64,000 nt of DNA from Jiangella muralis. Its GTDB lineage: Bacteria > Actinomycetota > Actinomycetes > Jiangellales > Jiangellaceae. A model generated the notes under the pieces. That model searched no databases. It saw only the letters and a program-made list of their open reading frames with translations, and was not told the origin of the DNA. The DNA lies in the NCBI RefSeq assembly GCF_001270745.1, contig NZ_LFXL01000037.1:34602-98601 (forward strand). Reading direction: 5' to 3'. Positions 9,273-18,334 of the stretch are shown here, piece by piece (position 1 is the first letter of the stretch; each line of letters opens with the position of its first letter). A program made the position numbers and the translations under genes.

Positions 9273-10145
9273 ATGCGAGGAATCATCCTGGCGGGCGGCT
9301 CGGGAACCCGGCTGCATCCGCTCACCATGGCGGTCAGCAAGCAGATGCTCCCGGTCTTCGACAAACCGATGATCTACTACCCGCTGACCACCCTCATGCT
9401 GGCCGGCATCCGCGACATCCTCGTCATCACCACGCCACACGACGCGCGGCAGTTCCAGTCGCTGCTCGGCGACGGCTCCGACCTGGGCATCTCCATCACC
9501 TACGCCCAGCAGCCGAGCCCCGACGGGCTGGCCCAGGCGTTCGTCATCGGGGCCGATTTCGTCGGCTCGGAGCACGTGGCGCTGGTCCTCGGCGACAACA
9601 TCTTCTACGGTGCCGGCCTCGGCACCCAACTGCGCAAGTACACCGAGATCGACGGAGGGCTCGTTTTCGCCCACCACGTCGCCGACCCCACCGCGTACGG
9701 CGTCGTCGAGTTCGACGGCGACGGCCGGGCCATCAGCCTGGAGGAGAAGCCGGCGCGGCCGCGCAGCAACTTCGCCGTCCCCGGCCTGTACTTCTACGAC
9801 AGCGACGTCGTCGAGATCGCCCGCGGCCTGGCCCCGTCGGCGCGTGGCGAGCTGGAGATCACCGACGTCAACCGCAGCTATCTCGACCGCGGCGCCCTGC
9901 ACGTCGAGGTGCTGCCGCGCGGCACCGCCTGGCTCGACACCGGCACGTTCGACAACCTCATGGCCGCCGGCGAGTACGTCCGCGTCATCGAGGCGCGGCA
10001 GGGCCACAAGATCGGCTGCCCCGAGGAGGTGGCCTGGCGCCTGGGCTTCATCGACGACGACCAGCTGCGGGTCCGCGGCGAGGCGCTGGCGAAGTCCGGC
10101 TACGGCGACTACCTCGTCGGGCTGCTCGACGGAGCGCCGGTGTGA
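9273..10145 (+). CDS. rfbA: Glucose-1-phosphate thymidylyltransferase
   Basis: 290 residues. Makes dTDP-glucose from dTTP and glucose-1-phosphate, the first step of the dTDP-L-rhamnose pathway. Shows the nucleotidyltransferase signature [11 protein letters not shown], the catalytic-lysine block [27 protein letters not shown] with the metal-binding Asp, [16 protein letters not shown], and [15 protein letters not shown]. Length is normal. Its TGA overlaps the GTG of rfbC by 4 bp (GTGA), so the two are translationally coupled. Confidence 0.96.
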   Translation: MRGIILAGGSGTRLHPLTMAVSKQMLPVFDKPMIYYPLTTLMLAGIRDILVITTPHDARQFQSLLGDGSDLGISITYAQQPSPDGLAQAFVIGADFVGSEHVALVLGDNIFYGAGLGTQLRKYTEIDGGLVFAHHVADPTAYGVVEFDGDGRAISLEEKPARPRSNFAVPGLYFYDSDVVEIARGLAPSARGELEITDVNRSYLDRGALHVEVLPRGTAWLDTGTFDNLMAAGEYVRVIEARQGHKIGCPEEVAWRLGFIDDDQLRVRGEALAKSGYGDYLVGLLDGAPV

Positions 10146-10771
10146 GCGGGCCGAAGATCGAGCCGCTGTCCGTGCCCGGCTCGTGGGTCGTCACGCCGCC
10201 GCAGTTCGGCGACGACCGCGGCGTGTTCCTCGAGTCGTTCCGTGGCGACCTGCTGGCGCCGCACGTCGGCCACCGCCCCGACATCGTCCAGACCAACCTG
10301 TCCGTCTCGGCCGCCGGGGTGCTGCGCGGCCTGCACTTCGCCGACGTCCCGCCCAGCCAGGCCAAGTACGTCACGTGCGTCAGCGGCGCCGTCCTCGACG
10401 TCGTGGTCGACCTCCGGGCCGGGTCGCCGACGTTCGGGGCCTGGGACTCCGTGCTGCTCGACGACGCCGACCGGCGGGCCGTGTACGTGGCGGAGGGGCT
10501 GGGGCACGCGTTCCTGTCGCTGGCCGACGGCTCGGCCGTCATGTACCTGTGCTCGACGCCGTACGCGCCCGGCCGCGAGCACGGCGTCGACCCGCTCGAC
10601 CCCGAGCTGGGCATCGACTGGCCGACGACGGACCGCGCGGGCCGGCCGATCACCCCGATCCTGTCCGAGAAGGACCGCGCCGCGCCGTCGCTGGCCGCGG
10701 CACTGGAGTCCGGGCTGCTGCCGGACTACGCGGCAACAAAGGAGTTCTACGCGGCGCTCGCGGCACAGTAA
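10142..10771 (+). CDS. rfbC: dTDP-4-dehydrorhamnose 3,5-epimerase
   Basis: 209-residue cupin-fold epimerase acting third in the dTDP-L-rhamnose pathway. The active-site His lies in [10 protein letters not shown] and the catalytic region includes [16 protein letters not shown] and [15 protein letters not shown], all as expected in RmlC. The GTG start at 10142 overlaps the rfbA stop, fixing the start. About 35 bp separate it from the CehA-type gene, which has its own ribosome-binding site, so rfbA-rfbC-10806-13097 probably form one transcript. Confidence 0.94.
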   Translation: MSGPKIEPLSVPGSWVVTPPQFGDDRGVFLESFRGDLLAPHVGHRPDIVQTNLSVSAAGVLRGLHFADVPPSQAKYVTCVSGAVLDVVVDLRAGSPTFGAWDSVLLDDADRRAVYVAEGLGHAFLSLADGSAVMYLCSTPYAPGREHGVDPLDPELGIDWPTTDRAGRPITPILSEKDRAAPSLAAALESGLLPDYAATKEFYAALAAQ

Positions 10772-10805
10772 CGTCGGCCGGACACCCCGCCGACGTTGGA
10801 GGACC

Positions 10806-13100
10806 GTGTCCGAGCCCGCTGCCCAGCCCCTGCTCGCCTCCGCGACCCGCGCCGTGCACCAGCTGCGCGACCTCGGCGACCCGCTGCCCGCTGACGTGAC
10901 CGCCCGGCTGGCCGAGCTGACGGCCGGCCCCGCCGCCGAGATCGAGGCGCTGCTCCGTCCGTACGTGCTGGTCGAGGTGGGCGTCGACGAGCACGCCGGC
11001 ACGGTCACCCGGCCCGGCGCCGCGCCGCCGCGGCTGGTCCAGCACGGCTGGACCAGCTTCCTGGTGCGGGTCGCGAACCCGCACCGCATCGAGGGCCGGC
11101 TGAACGGCACGACGTCCGGTGTGTACGGCGTCATCGACCACCGCAGCCACTCCGCCCGCATCGCGCTGCCCGACACCGTCGACAGCGTGCCGCGCATCAA
11201 GGACGCCTGGCTGCAGACGCGGCTGGCGACGTCCGGCGAGTTGTCCGGGCTGGAGGCCGAGTACCACGTCATCAGCGCGTACAGCCGCGACGGCGGCCGC
11301 CGCTCCGCCGAGCTGGCGTTCACGCTGGCGGTCGAGGACCGGCCGCCGAGCCTGACCCGCCCGCCGGGGAACCGGGCCGCGATCGAGATGATGATGACCG
11401 CGACGGAGTACGGCGCGACCATCGAGTTCGAGAGCCGGCCGGCGCGGGAGATCCGCCTCGACGTCCGCGAGCCCGACGGCGCCAGCAGCATGGCCGCCGT
11501 CACCGTGCGCGACGCCCACGGCCGGTCGTACCCGTCGACGGCGATGCGGCTGGCGCCGGACATGTTCTTCCACGAGCACGTGTACCGCGCCACCGGCGAG
11601 GTCGTCGTCCTGCCGGACGGCGAGTACGAGATCTCGGTGCGGCGCGGGCCGGAGTACCGCCCGGTCACCCGGGACGTCCGCGTCGAGCCCGGCACGGACG
11701 CCGTCGAGCTGCGGCTGGACCGCTGGGTCGACCCCGCCGCGCACGGCTACTACTCCGGCGACCCGCACATCCACGCCGGCGGCTGCTCGCACTACAACGT
11801 GCCCAGCGAGGGCGTCACGCCGGAGACGATGATCCGGCACGTCCGCGGCGAGGGCCTGTGGCTGGGCAGCGTCCTGACCTGGGGGCCTTGCTACTACCAC
11901 CAGAAGCAGTTCTTCAGCGGCGAGTCGATCAGCCCGCCGGCGCTGCTGGAGAACGAGGCGATGCAGCAGGCGCAGGGCATGACGTGGTCGCCGCGGCCCA
12001 CCGACCGCGACGACGAGAGCGCGCTGCGCTACGACGTCGAGGTGTCGGGCTTCCCGTCCAGCCATTCCGGGCACGTCATCCTGCTCGGCCTCACCGACCA
12101 GGACTATCCGGGCACGCAGCTGATCGAGGACTGGCCGTCGTGGAACCTGCCGATCATGCGGTGGGGGCGGGCACAGGGCGCGCTGACGGGGTACGCGCAC
12201 TGCGGGCTCGGGCTGGCCGCCGGCACCGACGAGCTGCCGAACCACGTCGTTCCCGGATTCCAGTCGATCGGGTCCAACGAGATCGTCGTCGACGTCCCGC
12301 TCGGCGCCGCCGACTTCCAGGCCGGCGCCGAGCTGGCGCCCGCGGCCGAGCTGAACATCTGGTACCACCTGCTCAACGTCGGCTACAGCACGCTCATGCT
12401 GGGCGAGACCGACTATCCGTGCATCTACGACGACGGCCCGGGCGTCGGGCGCACCTACGTCCGGCTGCCGTCGCCGCCGCGAGGGCCGCGGGCGCTGGAG
12501 GCGTGGCTGGACGGTCTTCGGGACGGCGCCTCGTACTTCGGCGACGGCCGCAGCCACGTCTTCGACTTCGCCGTCGACGGCGACACCGCGCGGGATCAGC
12601 GGGTGGCCGAGCCGGGCCCGGTCCGTGTGACGGCGACCGTCGCGGCCTGGCTGCCGGAGACCCCGCCACTGCCGCCGGAGCCGGGACGCCCCGCGTACAG
12701 CGCGCCGGTCGGCTGGCACCTGGAGCGGGCCCGCATCGGCGGCGGCCGCGAGGTGCTGCTCGAGCTGGTGGTGAACGGTTACGCGGTGGCGTCGCAGCGG
12801 GTGCTCGCCGACGGGGCCGAGCGGGAGGTCGCGTTCGACGTGACGCTGGAGCGCTCGTCGTGGGTGGCGCTGCGCATCCTGCCCAGCGTGCACACCCAGC
12901 CGATCTTCGTCGAGGCCGGCGGCCGCCCGATCCGCGCCTCGAAGCGCAGCGCCCAGTGGCTGCACGACTCCGTCGACGCCCTGTGGACGGCCAAGTCCGG
13001 GTTCATCCGCGCGGGCGAACGGGACGGGGCGCGGGCGGCGTACGACCAGGCGCAGGCCATCTACCAGGGCCGTCGCGACGAATCCGAGGTGGACGGATGA
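10806..13100 (+). CDS. CehA/McbA-type PHP-domain metallohydrolase, large form
   Basis: 764 residues. GTG 10806 is preceded by TTGGAGG at good spacing, which sets the start even though the frame is open much further up. The N-terminal 300 residues look like beta-sandwich domains (for example VLPDGEYEISVRRGPEYRPV). A PHP-type metal-dependent hydrolase domain follows: YYSGDPHIHAGG supplies the first HxH metal ligands, then SSHSGHVILLGL and GYAHCGLGL supply later histidines. The C-terminal part includes REVLLELVVNGY and WVALRILPS. CehA/McbA members hydrolyse esters or related bonds; the substrate here is unknown. No clear signal peptide. Its stop overlaps the next ATG (ATGA), so it acts with the small protein behind it. 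Sitting in the rhamnose operon suggests glycan processing, but that is inference. Confidence 0.75.
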   Translation: MSEPAAQPLLASATRAVHQLRDLGDPLPADVTARLAELTAGPAAEIEALLRPYVLVEVGVDEHAGTVTRPGAAPPRLVQHGWTSFLVRVANPHRIEGRLNGTTSGVYGVIDHRSHSARIALPDTVDSVPRIKDAWLQTRLATSGELSGLEAEYHVISAYSRDGGRRSAELAFTLAVEDRPPSLTRPPGNRAAIEMMMTATEYGATIEFESRPAREIRLDVREPDGASSMAAVTVRDAHGRSYPSTAMRLAPDMFFHEHVYRATGEVVVLPDGEYEISVRRGPEYRPVTRDVRVEPGTDAVELRLDRWVDPAAHGYYSGDPHIHAGGCSHYNVPSEGVTPETMIRHVRGEGLWLGSVLTWGPCYYHQKQFFSGESISPPALLENEAMQQAQGMTWSPRPTDRDDESALRYDVEVSGFPSSHSGHVILLGLTDQDYPGTQLIEDWPSWNLPIMRWGRAQGALTGYAHCGLGLAAGTDELPNHVVPGFQSIGSNEIVVDVPLGAADFQAGAELAPAAELNIWYHLLNVGYSTLMLGETDYPCIYDDGPGVGRTYVRLPSPPRGPRALEAWLDGLRDGASYFGDGRSHVFDFAVDGDTARDQRVAEPGPVRVTATVAAWLPETPPLPPEPGRPAYSAPVGWHLERARIGGGREVLLELVVNGYAVASQRVLADGAEREVAFDVTLERSSWVALRILPSVHTQPIFVEAGGRPIRASKRSAQWLHDSVDALWTAKSGFIRAGERDGARAAYDQAQAIYQGRRDESEVDG

Positions 13101-13474
13101 ACGGCTGCTGCGGCCCGGTCGACACCACGGCGCCGATCGCCGTCACCATCAACCCGGAGGCGCGGGTGAACGTCGCCCGCACCGCGACGCGCCTCGGCGT
13201 GCTGGCGCCGGGCGACTGGCACCCCGTCGACGTCACCATCGTCAACGACGGCTACGTCACCGGCCCGCTGACCATCGAGAGCGCCCCGGTGCCCGGCGTC
13301 GAGCTGGACCTCCCGGTGCACGTGCTCACCGGCGAGCCGCGTCAGGACGGCGGCTTCCGGGTCCGCTTCGACGCGCCCGCCACCGTCGACGTCACGCTGA
13401 CGTTCCGCGCGCTGGCGGCGCTCGGCGGCCTGGCGCAGCACAGCACGATCAGCCTGCTGCTGCGCTCGTCCTAG
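13097..13474 (+). CDS. Small beta-sandwich-like protein coupled to the metallohydrolase
   Basis: 125 residues, not recognised as a named family. It begins MNGCCGPVDTTAPIAVTINPEARVNV and contains repeated short beta-strand-like stretches (DWHPVDVTIVNDGYVTGPL, RVRFDAPATVDVTLTFRA), reminiscent of Ig-like or NEW3-type folds. No membrane segment or signal peptide is evident. The ATG overlaps the TGA of the metallohydrolase by 4 bp, which implies fixed-ratio translation and a shared role, perhaps an accessory or carbohydrate-binding subunit. The NGCCG motif near the start could be a metal or disulfide site. Confidence 0.6.
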   Translation: MNGCCGPVDTTAPIAVTINPEARVNVARTATRLGVLAPGDWHPVDVTIVNDGYVTGPLTIESAPVPGVELDLPVHVLTGEPRQDGGFRVRFDAPATVDVTLTFRALAALGGLAQHSTISLLLRSS

Positions 13475-13488
13475 CTGGCGCCCCCGTT

Positions 13489-13544
13489 CCATGATCATCA
13501 ACCTCTCGCGTCGTGATAGCAGCTCAAAAGGTTGATGATCATGG
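13489..13544. terminator. Perfect 16-bp hairpin, repeat family 2, copy 1
   Basis: CCATGATCATCAACCT (13489-13504) and AGGTTGATGATCATGG (13529-13544) are exact inverted repeats with a 24-bp loop. It lies between convergent genes ending at 13474 and 13680, so it can act as a terminator in both directions. The same arms recur at 63834-63889, with a half copy at 63930-63940. All three are preceded by a similar C-rich box ending in TTCC. Confidence 0.7.
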
Positions 13545-13679
13545 GCGGGTCCTTGCGATCCGTGCTCCCTTCGGCCGATCACCCCTGCGTCACCCGATCG
13601 TCGCTGTCGTCAGATCGGACTTTGCCCCGCTCTAGCGAGGAAAACGCCCACCCGACAACGCCAAAGGGACCGCGCCGGG

Positions 13680-14528
13680 CTAGCCGAGGGGGAGGACGGC
13701 GGGGGCGGCGTCCGCCAGCGCCTCGTCCCACGGGCGCAGCGGCGGCAGCCCGGCCCGGGCCCAGCCGTCGTGGCCGAGGACGGAGTAGGCGGGCCGCGGC
13801 GCTGGGCGCGGGAACCGGTCCGTTGTGGTCGGGCGCACGCGCCCGGGGTCGAGGCCCAACTGCGCGAAGACCGCCCTGGCCAGCCCGAACCACGTCGTCT
13901 CGCCGCCGTTCGTCGCGTGGTAGACGCCGGCCGGCGCGCCGGCGCGGGCCAGCTCGACCAGCCGCGTCGCCACGTCCATCGACCACGTCGGCTGGCCACG
14001 CTGGTCGTCGACGACGTCGAGGGTGTCGCGATCGGCGGCGAGCCGGGCCATCGTCTTGACGAAGTTGCCGCCGTGCTCGCCGTACAGCCACGCCGTGCGC
14101 ACGACGTACCCGGCGCCGGGCAGCGCCGACAGCACCGCCCGCTCACCGGCCAGCTTGCTCCGTCCGTACGCCGACCGGGGCGCGGTGGGCGCGTCCTCGG
14201 GGTACGGCGACGTGGCGGCGCCGTCGAACACGTAGTCGGTGGAGACGTGCACCAGCCGGGCGCCGTGCCGGGCGCAGGCCGCGGCCAGGTGCGCCGGACC
14301 TGCGCCGTTGACCGCCGTGGCCGCCGCCTCGGCCGTCTCGGCGCCGTCGACGTCGGTCCAGGCCGCGGTGTTGACCACGACGTCGTGACCGCGGACGGCG
14401 TCGTCGGCCGCGCCGGCGTCGGTGATGTCGAGCTGCGCCCGGCCCAGCGCCGTGACCTCGGCGCCGTCCAGCACCGTCGCGACGTCGCGGCCCAGCATGC
14501 CCGCCGCGCCCGTGACCAACCACCGCAC
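13680..14528 (-). CDS. rfbD: dTDP-4-dehydrorhamnose reductase
   Basis: 282 residues. NADPH-dependent last step giving dTDP-L-rhamnose. Signatures: GAAGMLGRDV (cofactor loop), NTAAWTDVDGAE, VSTDYVFDGAA, SAYGRSKLAGE with the YxxxK catalytic pair, and VRTAWLYGEHGGNFV. The start is GTG 14528, placed 7 bp after GGAGG; the frame extends far upstream but only as the antisense of another gene. It completes the rhamnose set but is separated from rfbABC by two other genes and lies on the opposite strand. It is divergent from the large glycosyltransferase at 14649. Confidence 0.95.
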   Translation of the reverse strand: MRWLVTGAAGMLGRDVATVLDGAEVTALGRAQLDITDAGAADDAVRGHDVVVNTAAWTDVDGAETAEAAATAVNGAGPAHLAAACARHGARLVHVSTDYVFDGAATSPYPEDAPTAPRSAYGRSKLAGERAVLSALPGAGYVVRTAWLYGEHGGNFVKTMARLAADRDTLDVVDDQRGQPTWSMDVATRLVELARAGAPAGVYHATNGGETTWFGLARAVFAQLGLDPGRVRPTTTDRFPRPAPRPAYSVLGHDGWARAGLPPLRPWDEALADAAPAVLPLG

Positions 14529-14648
14529 TTGGGCACCTCCCAGCCTCGTCGAACGTCTAAGATACCGAGCGTCCGAACGCGTCCGATGCACTTGGGTCCG
14601 AATGGCCTGGGGCACCAGGGTCATGATCGTTCCCAAGGAGTTCTGCGC

Positions 14649-17600
14649 ATGAAACTGCCGGTCGGCAGGGTCCGTCGATTGGTCAAGAAGGTACTGCCGC
14701 AGGCGTACCTCGACGACGTCGCGCGGCGCCGCCGCATCGCCTCCGCTATCCGCGCCAGTGGGCTGTTCGACGCCGACTGGTACCGCGAGCAGCTCACCGA
14801 GGCCATTCCGTCCGGGGTCGACCCGATCGACCACTACGTCACGGCCGGCTCGGCCACCGACATCTCGCCGAACCCGTGTTTCGTCAGCGAGTGGTACCGC
14901 GACCACCCCAAGAGCCCGAAGAAGCTCGACGTCGCGCCGTTCGTCCACTACATCAACCGCGGCATCGCCCGCGGGCTGTCGCCGCACCCGCTGTTCGATC
15001 CCGAGTTCTACACCGAACGGCACCCCGACGCCGCCGCCCACCGCGGCGGCCCGCTCGGCCACTACCTCGAGACCGGGTGGAAGACCGGTGCCCAGCCCAG
15101 CGCCGCCTTCGACGTCGAGGTCTACACCTCGAACTTCGGCGACGTGCAGGGCCCGCCGCTGGCCGACTTCGCCCGCCGCACCCGCCGGCTCATGCGCGAC
15201 ACCCACGGCTGGGAGCACCTGCCGCGCACCGCCGACAGCTTCGACCACGAGGCCTCCGAGGCGTTCAAGCGCCGCGTGGTCACCGAGTACGCCGGGCGTG
15301 CCGAGGAGCCGCCGCTCGTCACCGTCGTCATCCCGACGAAGGACCGGCGCGCGGGCGTGCTCACCGCCATCGAGTCCGTCGCCGCGCAGACCTACCGCCA
15401 CTGGCAGCTGATCGTCGTCGACGACGGCAGCACCGACGGCACCGCCGAGGCGATCGAGCCGCTGCTGGCCGACGAGCGCATCGAGCTGGTCCGGCGCGAC
15501 CGCGCCGGCGGCGTCTCCGTGGCCCGCAACGCCGGCCTGGCGCAGGCCCGCGGCGAGTACGTCGCGTACCTCGACAGCGACAACGTGTGGACGCCCGACT
15601 TCCTCGAGGTCATGGTCGCGTTCGTGCGCACCCGGTCGCTGCGGTTCGGCTACGCCGTCTCCGAGCTGGTCGAGGAGAAGAAGAACGGCCGCGTCGGCTA
15701 CCGGTCGCTGCCGTACAACCGCGCCGCGCTGGTCGAGCGCAACTTCATCGACTGCATCGTCGTCCTGCACGAGCGGTCGCTGCTCGACGAGGTCGGCGCG
15801 TTCGACGAGAACCTGCGCCGCAACGTCGACTGGGACCTGTTCATCCGGATGTCCGCGGTCACCGACTTCGAGCTCGCGCCGTTCGTCGCCACCCGCTACG
15901 ACGCATGGGAGCAGCGCAGCGACCGCATCACCATCAACGAGCTGTTCGGCTACCGCTTCGTCATCCGGGCCAAACACCTGGTCGACTGGGACGCCGTCGA
16001 CGCCGGGCTGGCCGCGCGCCGTCCGGGGTCGGTGTCCGTCGTCATCCACGCCGGCGACGACGCGCAGGCCGTCACCGCCACCGTCGAGCGGCTGCTCGAC
16101 GGCGCCGGCGACGACCTCGAGGTGGTCGTCGTCGACGCGAAGTCGTCCGATGCCGAAGCCATGCGGCTGCAGTTCCTGCCGATCCGGTTCCCGAACGTGC
16201 GGGTGCTGCGGCAGACCCAGCGGCTGTCGACGGAGCTGTCGCGGACCATCGGCGCTGCCGAGTCCACCGGCGAGACCGTCGTCTTCCTCACCCCGTCGAC
16301 CTGGGCCGAGGCGGGCTGGCTGGAGCCGCTGACCGCCGCGCTCGCCGACGGCGCCGCGGCCGCCCAGCCGCTGGTGCTGCTGCGCGACGGCACGGTGTGG
16401 TCGGCCGGCGTCGCGTTCGCCCGCGGCGCGCACCCGCACAACCTCTACCGGCGCTTCCCCGGCGACGCGCCCGAGGTGGTCACGCCGTCGACGCCGGCCG
16501 GGCTGACGCCGGTCGCGCTCGCCGTCCGGGCCGCCGACTTCGCCGCCGTCCGCGGCTTCGACCCGCTGTTCGTCAACGACATCGACAACCCCGACCTCAG
16601 CCTGCGGCTGGCCCGCGAGACCGGCCGTCCGCTGCGCCACGTCCCGTCCAGCATGGTCGCACTGGCCGAAACGCCGGAGCGGCGCACCACGGCGTCGGCG
16701 ACGACCACCGCGACCGACAACCAGGAGCTGTTCACCGGCCGCTGGAAGGAGACCGTCGCACAGGACGACGTCGCCGTCTGGGGTGACAGTGGCTACGCCA
16801 TCGTCGGGTACGACGGCGAGGCGCCCACCCACTGGGGGTTCGACCCGATCGTCGTGCACGACCGCCCGGAGCGGCCGCTACGCTGGGCGATCAAGATCGG
16901 CGCACCCGACGTCACCCGGCGCACCAACTGGGGCGACTGGCACTACGCCATCGGCCTCAAGGAGGCGCTGGAGCGGCTCGGCCACGAGGCCGTCATCGAC
17001 GCCAAGCGGGCCTGGTACCGGCCGACCGGCCGCTTCGACGACGTCGCGCTGGTGCTGCGCGGGGTCAGCGTCTACACGGTGAACCCGCAGCAGACCAACC
17101 TGTCGTGGGTGATCAGCCACCCGGAGCGGGTCACCCGGCGCGAGCTGGCCTCCTACGACGCCGTCTTCGCCGCGTCCACCGGCCTCGCCCGGCGGATGTC
17201 CACCGACCTCGGCGCGCCCGTGCGGCCGCTGCTGCAGGCCACCGACCAGTACCGCTTCCACCCCGTCCCCACCGACCCCCGCCGCCGCCACGACGTCCTG
17301 TTCGTCGGCAACGCGCGCGGCATGCGAGCCTCGGTGGGCACCGCGCTGGAAGCCGGCATCGTCCCGTCCGTCTACGGCGTGCGCTGGCGCGGCCTGCTGC
17401 CCGAGGGCGCCTGGCTGGGCGAGTACATCCCCAACGAAGACCTCCCCGCCGTCTACGCCGGCGCCGGCGCCGTGCTCAACGACCACTGGGACGACATGAA
17501 GGCCGAGGGCCTGATCTCCAACCGGCTGTTCGACCTCGCCGCCTGCGGGGCGCGGGTGGTGACCGACGACGTTCCCGGTCTGCACGACGTCTTCGGCGAC

Positions 17601-17801
17601 GTCGTCCTCACCTACTCGACGCCGCAGGAACTGGCCGCCGCGGTGAACCTGCACCTCGCGGAGACACCTGAGCGGGCGGCCGCGCGGGAGAAGCTGTCCG
17701 AGCTGGTGCGGCGGGAGCACTCCTTCGACGCCCGCGCCGAGGAACTGGTCGAGACGGTGCGCAAGCTGCAGGCCGAGCGGGAGTTGGCCGGGCCGGCCTG
17801 A
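14649..17801 (+). CDS. Large multi-domain glycosyltransferase (GT2, GT2-like and GT-B modules)
   Basis: 1050 residues. ATG 14649 follows AAGGAG. Residues 1-210 are repeated short blocks (FDADWYREQ, FDPEFYTERHPDA, FDVEVYTSNFGD) of the type found N-terminal to surface-glycan transferases. Residues 222-340 are a GT2 catalytic domain: VTVVIPTKDRRAGV, VVDDGSTDGT and the DxD-type YLDSDN. Residues 455-700 are a second GT2-like unit (SVSVVIHAGDDAQAV) with FVNDIDNPDL in place of a classical DxD. From about 743 to the end is a GT-B, CgeB-like transferase (KIGAPDVTRRTNWGDWHYA, VISHPERVTRREL, AGAGAVLNDHWDDM). One chain could add more than one sugar to the rhamnose-containing polymer. No membrane helix, so it is cytoplasmic. 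Confidence 0.85.
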   Translation: MKLPVGRVRRLVKKVLPQAYLDDVARRRRIASAIRASGLFDADWYREQLTEAIPSGVDPIDHYVTAGSATDISPNPCFVSEWYRDHPKSPKKLDVAPFVHYINRGIARGLSPHPLFDPEFYTERHPDAAAHRGGPLGHYLETGWKTGAQPSAAFDVEVYTSNFGDVQGPPLADFARRTRRLMRDTHGWEHLPRTADSFDHEASEAFKRRVVTEYAGRAEEPPLVTVVIPTKDRRAGVLTAIESVAAQTYRHWQLIVVDDGSTDGTAEAIEPLLADERIELVRRDRAGGVSVARNAGLAQARGEYVAYLDSDNVWTPDFLEVMVAFVRTRSLRFGYAVSELVEEKKNGRVGYRSLPYNRAALVERNFIDCIVVLHERSLLDEVGAFDENLRRNVDWDLFIRMSAVTDFELAPFVATRYDAWEQRSDRITINELFGYRFVIRAKHLVDWDAVDAGLAARRPGSVSVVIHAGDDAQAVTATVERLLDGAGDDLEVVVVDAKSSDAEAMRLQFLPIRFPNVRVLRQTQRLSTELSRTIGAAESTGETVVFLTPSTWAEAGWLEPLTAALADGAAAAQPLVLLRDGTVWSAGVAFARGAHPHNLYRRFPGDAPEVVTPSTPAGLTPVALAVRAADFAAVRGFDPLFVNDIDNPDLSLRLARETGRPLRHVPSSMVALAETPERRTTASATTTATDNQELFTGRWKETVAQDDVAVWGDSGYAIVGYDGEAPTHWGFDPIVVHDRPERPLRWAIKIGAPDVTRRTNWGDWHYAIGLKEALERLGHEAVIDAKRAWYRPTGRFDDVALVLRGVSVYTVNPQQTNLSWVISHPERVTRRELASYDAVFAASTGLARRMSTDLGAPVRPLLQATDQYRFHPVPTDPRRRHDVLFVGNARGMRASVGTALEAGIVPSVYGVRWRGLLPEGAWLGEYIPNEDLPAVYAGAGAVLNDHWDDMKAEGLISNRLFDLAACGARVVTDDVPGLHDVFGDVVLTYSTPQELAAAVNLHLAETPERAAAREKLSELVRREHSFDARAEELVETVRKLQAERELAGPA

Positions 17802-17821
17802 CAGTTCACCGGGGTCCGCAC

Positions 17822-18007
17822 GTGGGCCGTCCCCCTGGCGCCCGTTCTTGGCAGCTATCAGGGGGACGGGGGGAAGTGCGGGCAGAGCCCACGCTGTTCG
17901 CCGTTCGCCTGGCTGCCGTCCCCACCGACCCCTGACCGTGCGCGGCCACCGATGGTTGGCGGATTACTGGCGCCCTGGGCCCACCAAACTGCCAACCACG
18001 AGCGGCC
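17822..18007. repeat. Intergenic hairpin repeat, copy B
   Basis: Starts 20 bp after the glycosyltransferase stop. GTCCCCCTG and CAGGGGGAC arms enclose a short loop at about 17829-17871. They are followed by the same downstream module as copy A (GGGAAGTGCGGGCAGAGCC, then the GGTTGGC/GCCAACC stem ending in ACGAGCGGCC). The long inner stem of copy A is missing. Part of the 533-bp gap 17802-18334, in which I found no convincing gene. Confidence 0.75.
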
Positions 18008-18114
18008 GGCGGCATTTCTCCCTGGCCAGCTCTGTATGGCGGCACGAGGATTCACGTACTCGGACCCCATCGTCGTTCCTGTCGGTGCGCCGTTGGGTGT
18101 CCTCGACTCCCGGG

Positions 18115-18180
18115 GCCGTCTTCGATGGCGAGAGTCGTGTTCCGGGTGCCGTTTGGACGATTCTGGCCATCGAAGACGGC
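18115..18180. repeat. Long hairpin between repeat copies B and C
   Basis: GCCGTCTTCGATGGC (18115-18129) and GCCATCGAAGACGGC (18166-18180) are perfect 15-bp inverted repeats. The stem continues inward with few mismatches (AGAGTCGT opposite ACGATTCT). The loop is about 15-20 bp. It sits in the middle of the 17802-18334 gap and could be a terminator, a small structured RNA or a palindromic mobile element. Confidence 0.6.
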
Positions 18181-18249
18181 CCAGATCGTCGACGTCACAC
18201 GTCTCGTGCACCCGGCGCGGGTGAAGTGAGGCGTGCCCAGACCGCCCCC

Positions 18250-18304
18250 TTCCCCCTGATAGGTGCCCGTTCTTGGCTGAGAGAATGGGCGCCAGGTGGA
18301 CGGC
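18250..18304. repeat. Intergenic hairpin repeat, copy C (inverted, hairpin only)
   Basis: In reverse orientation this reads GTCCACCTGGCGCCCATTCT, then a short loop, then AGAACGGGCACCTATCAGGG. These are the same arms as copies A and B. The downstream GGTTGGC module is absent. It ends 30 bp before the stop of the minus-strand gene at 18335, again beside a convergent gene end. Confidence 0.65.
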
Positions 18305-18334
18305 CAACGTGCGCCGCCGGCGAACCTGGCGAAC

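Noticed and set aside
13489..13544. CRISPR-like repeat
   Set aside because: Only two distant hairpin copies and one half copy, with no spacer array and no cas genes.
13770..14648. Upstream extension of the large glycosyltransferase frame to 13770
   Set aside because: It overlaps rfbD in antisense; ATG 14649 has an AAGGAG and a sensible start.
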